Shown: positions 5,297 through 6,941 of the stretch, piece after piece
How positions within the stretch are numbered: the stretch's first letter is position 1
How the letters are laid out: each line of letters opens with the position of its first letter
Source of the DNA: Gammaproteobacteria bacterium
Lineage (GTDB): Bacteria > Pseudomonadota > Gammaproteobacteria > SZUA-229
NCBI GenBank assembly: GCA_030641945.1
Contig: DAOWLL010000086.1
Coordinates: forward strand, 1-6,941
Reading direction: 5' to 3'
Length of the DNA: 6,941 nt
Notes under the pieces: model-generated
What the model saw: the letters and a program-made list of their open reading frames with translations, nothing else
Told to the model about the DNA's origin: nothing
Databases searched by the model: none
Position numbers and translations under genes: made by a program

Positions 5297-6583
5297 TTAT
5301 TTACGTTTTGCCGCCCACGATGGCTCCCTCACCTCGCCATCCGACAGCGCCAGGCGCTGTTTTTGCCTGCCATCTGTTGAAACTGCAGCAAGTACCGCTT
5401 TTCCTTTATGTTGCGACGCATACAGGATCATAGTCCCATTTGGCGCAAAGTCAGGCGATTCATCCAGTGGCCCATCAGTAAGCACCTGCATGACGCGCGT
5501 GTCTTTATACAAAACCGCAATTTTATATGAATTATTTCCACCGTGGACGAACGCAATCACCTTGCCATCTGCAGAGACACTGGCATTGGCATTATATTTA
5601 CCATCAAACGTCAGGCGTTTTGGGCGCGTGCCTTTTTCCAGCGATAGTTCATATAATTGCGGTTTACCACTGCGGCTCGAAGTAAATACCAGTGATTTAC
5701 TGTCCGGCATCCAGGCCGGTTCGGTATCGATTGCCCAGTGTTTGGTCAGACGCCTCAATGCCTTGTTTTGCAGTGAAATAATATAAATATCCGGGTTGCC
5801 ATCCTTTGACAGTGTCATTGCTATGGTTTTGCCATCCTGTGACCAGGCTGGCGCACTGTTAATTCCTTTGAATGAGGCAATCTTTTCACGCCCGCCTGTA
5901 TGAATATCGTGGACATAGATTGCGGACAGGCCGGACTCAAACGATACATAGGCCACCCTGGAACCATCAGGCGACCATACAGGAGACATTATTGGCTCTT
6001 TGGAGGTCAGCAGTGTTTGCGGGTTATAACCATCCGTATCGGCAACCTGCAGCCTGTACTCAACCGGCTTTCCTGATGAGGTTACATAGGCGATTCTGGA
6101 ATTGAAGGCGCCAGGCAATCCTGTCAGTTTCTCGAAGATCAGATCACTAATCTGGTGTGCAGTGGTGCGTAAGGTTGCGCGGGTTGCATTAAAACTGTAA
6201 CCAAGAACCTGTTCACCACGGTATACATTGAATAAACGAAATTCAACTTTGAACCTGTCATTCGCTGTCATCTGTACAGTGCCAATAACAAGATGGTCGA
6301 CGCCGGCAACACGCCAGGTCTTGAAGTGTATATCTTCAGGGCGCTTTGGCCTGGCGAGCAGGTCCTTTTCGGCAACAGGTGAAAACTTCCCACTGCGAGC
6401 AAGATCTGAACTCACGATTCCAGAGATATCTGAATCTTTCAGCCTGGAACTGCTATTCCACTGGAAAGGTACGATAGCGATCGGTGTCGCGCCCTCGATA
6501 CCTTCGGTGATATCGATCTTGAGTACCGCATTGGCAGTCTGACTGAAACAGGCAAGTATAAAAAATAATATCCAGCGATTCAT
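5297..6583 (-). CDS. tolB: TolB, periplasmic beta-propeller protein of Tol-Pal
   Basis: TolB is the periplasmic component that binds Pal and is controlled by TolA, so that Pal can be moved to the division site. From the ATG at 6583 the protein has 428 residues (E. coli TolB is 430). It has a Sec signal (1-19, ending QTANA), an N-terminal alpha/beta domain (about 21-160), and a beta-propeller (about 165-428). The propeller shows repeated blades of the type PVWSPDGSRVAYVS (201-214), APAWSQDGKTIAMT (244-257), EPAWMPDSKSLVFTS (288-302), ASVSADGKVIAFV (334-346) and SPDFAPNGTMILYAS (376-390). The frame remains open to an ATG at 6667, but that start would overlap the tolA end and put 28 residues before the signal peptide. 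A GGAG at 6598-6601 is 14 nt from the chosen ATG, a long spacing, so the start is likely but not proven. Confidence 0.95.
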   Translation of the reverse strand: MNRWILFFILACFSQTANAVLKIDITEGIEGATPIAIVPFQWNSSSRLKDSDISGIVSSDLARSGKFSPVAEKDLLARPKRPEDIHFKTWRVAGVDHLVIGTVQMTANDRFKVEFRLFNVYRGEQVLGYSFNATRATLRTTAHQISDLIFEKLTGLPGAFNSRIAYVTSSGKPVEYRLQVADTDGYNPQTLLTSKEPIMSPVWSPDGSRVAYVSFESGLSAIYVHDIHTGGREKIASFKGINSAPAWSQDGKTIAMTLSKDGNPDIYIISLQNKALRRLTKHWAIDTEPAWMPDSKSLVFTSSRSGKPQLYELSLEKGTRPKRLTFDGKYNANASVSADGKVIAFVHGGNNSYKIAVLYKDTRVMQVLTDGPLDESPDFAPNGTMILYASQHKGKAVLAAVSTDGRQKQRLALSDGEVREPSWAAKRK

Positions 6584-6626
6584 AACTGTAATAAATACTC
6601 CGGTGCACTCATTCATGCTTTGGTGC

Positions 6627-6941
6627 TTATGACCCTGGCCTGAATGTAAAACGTATTTCATTATCAAAGACTTCAGGATTTGGTGGCGGTGGCAGTGGCG
6701 ATGCCGCCCACACCGCTCGTTCTATTGAATTTTTAAATGCAACGTCGCTGGAACATTCCTGTAAATTTACACTAATCACATCACCCAGTGCCGTTTGTCT
6801 CACGTGAACTTCACAGGACTGGTCAGAGCTTAGTGTCGTTGGACGCAGCCATTTGCTTTCAACTTTTTGCTCGATGAGCTTAACATATTGCTGCCTTAAT
6901 GAATTCAGCTTCCTGTTGTGTTCAGCAACACGCTGTTCTTC
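6627..6941 (-). CDS. tolA: TolA, C-terminal domain (5' part outside the window)
   Basis: The last 104 codons of tolA are present, ending with TAA at 6627-6629; the frame is open to the window edge. TolA is the inner-membrane protein that spans the periplasm and transmits proton-motive force from TolQR to TolB and Pal. The visible part begins with the end of the long helical domain II (EEQRVAEHNRKLNSLRQQY) and continues into domain III with IEQKVESKWLRP. Two cysteines, in DQSCEVHV and LQECSSD, are spaced as expected for the conserved domain III disulfide. Then come FKNSIERAVWAASPLPPPPNP, a hallmark of gammaproteobacterial TolA C-termini, and the final strand IRFTFRPGS. tolB starts 43 bp downstream in the same direction. 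The N-terminal membrane anchor and most of domain II cannot be seen. Confidence 0.93.
   Translation of the reverse strand, partial: EEQRVAEHNRKLNSLRQQYVKLIEQKVESKWLRPTTLSSDQSCEVHVRQTALGDVISVNLQECSSDVAFKNSIERAVWAASPLPPPPNPEVFDNEIRFTFRPGS

Noticed and set aside
5265..5786. Open frame of 173 codons on the + strand
   Set aside because: It lies mostly antisense to tolB, whose propeller motifs are intact on the other strand. The translated sequence looks like a codon shadow.
6583..6667. Longer TolB start giving 456 residues
   Set aside because: It would overlap the end of tolA and put 28 residues before a clean signal peptide. The ATG at 6583 gives 428 residues, matching the family.

Overview
The window looks like the chromosome of a sulfur-oxidizing gammaproteobacterium. 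The + strand carries the end of a thiosulfate-oxidation cluster, soxX(partial)-soxY-soxZ-soxA. The - strand carries tolA(partial)-tolB-pal-cpoB-queE-queC-tRNA-Lys, a gene order I know from Pseudomonas and other gammaproteobacteria. No taxon-specific marker allows a finer placement.

Layout. Bases 1-1928 (+): the C-terminus of cytochrome SoxX, the sulfur-carrier pair SoxY/SoxZ, and a SoxA with one CxxCH haem motif. The genes are tightly spaced and run one way. A strong, symmetrical A-tract/hairpin/T-tract terminator (1947-1975) closes the cluster; soxB is not present here. The short gap that follows (1929-2062) also holds a 7-bp tandem repeat. Bases 2063-2138 (-): tRNA-Lys(UUU) with an encoded CCA end, preceded by a good sigma70-type promoter with a GC-rich discriminator. 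Bases 2213-3541 (-): queC and queE, two enzymes of the preQ0/queuosine pathway, 3 bp apart. Bases 3542-3916: a 375-bp gap with no believable gene, filled largely by a nested palindromic repeat. It consists of a perfect 23-bp inverted repeat of GTAG-headed, REP-like sequences, held inside a larger imperfect inverted repeat built from CGCAGAGA-type units. Bases 3917-6941 (-): cpoB (ybgF), pal, tolB and the C-terminal domain of TolA, the periplasmic and outer-membrane half of the Tol-Pal envelope machine.

How the genes work together. SoxY carries the sulfur substrate on its C-terminal cysteine and SoxZ is its partner. SoxA and SoxX form the cytochrome that oxidatively couples thiosulfate to SoxY. 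In an organism with this set, SoxB and possibly other Sox proteins would be encoded elsewhere. TolA, TolB, Pal and CpoB link the inner membrane, periplasm and peptidoglycan/outer membrane during constriction. QueE and QueC make 7-carboxy-7-deazaguanine and then preQ0 for tRNA modification.

I see no clearly undescribed system. The points most worth a second look are the nested REPIN-like element between cpoB and queE, the single-haem SoxA, and the position of the sox cluster on the 3' side of a tRNA-Lys gene, which is a frequent integration site.
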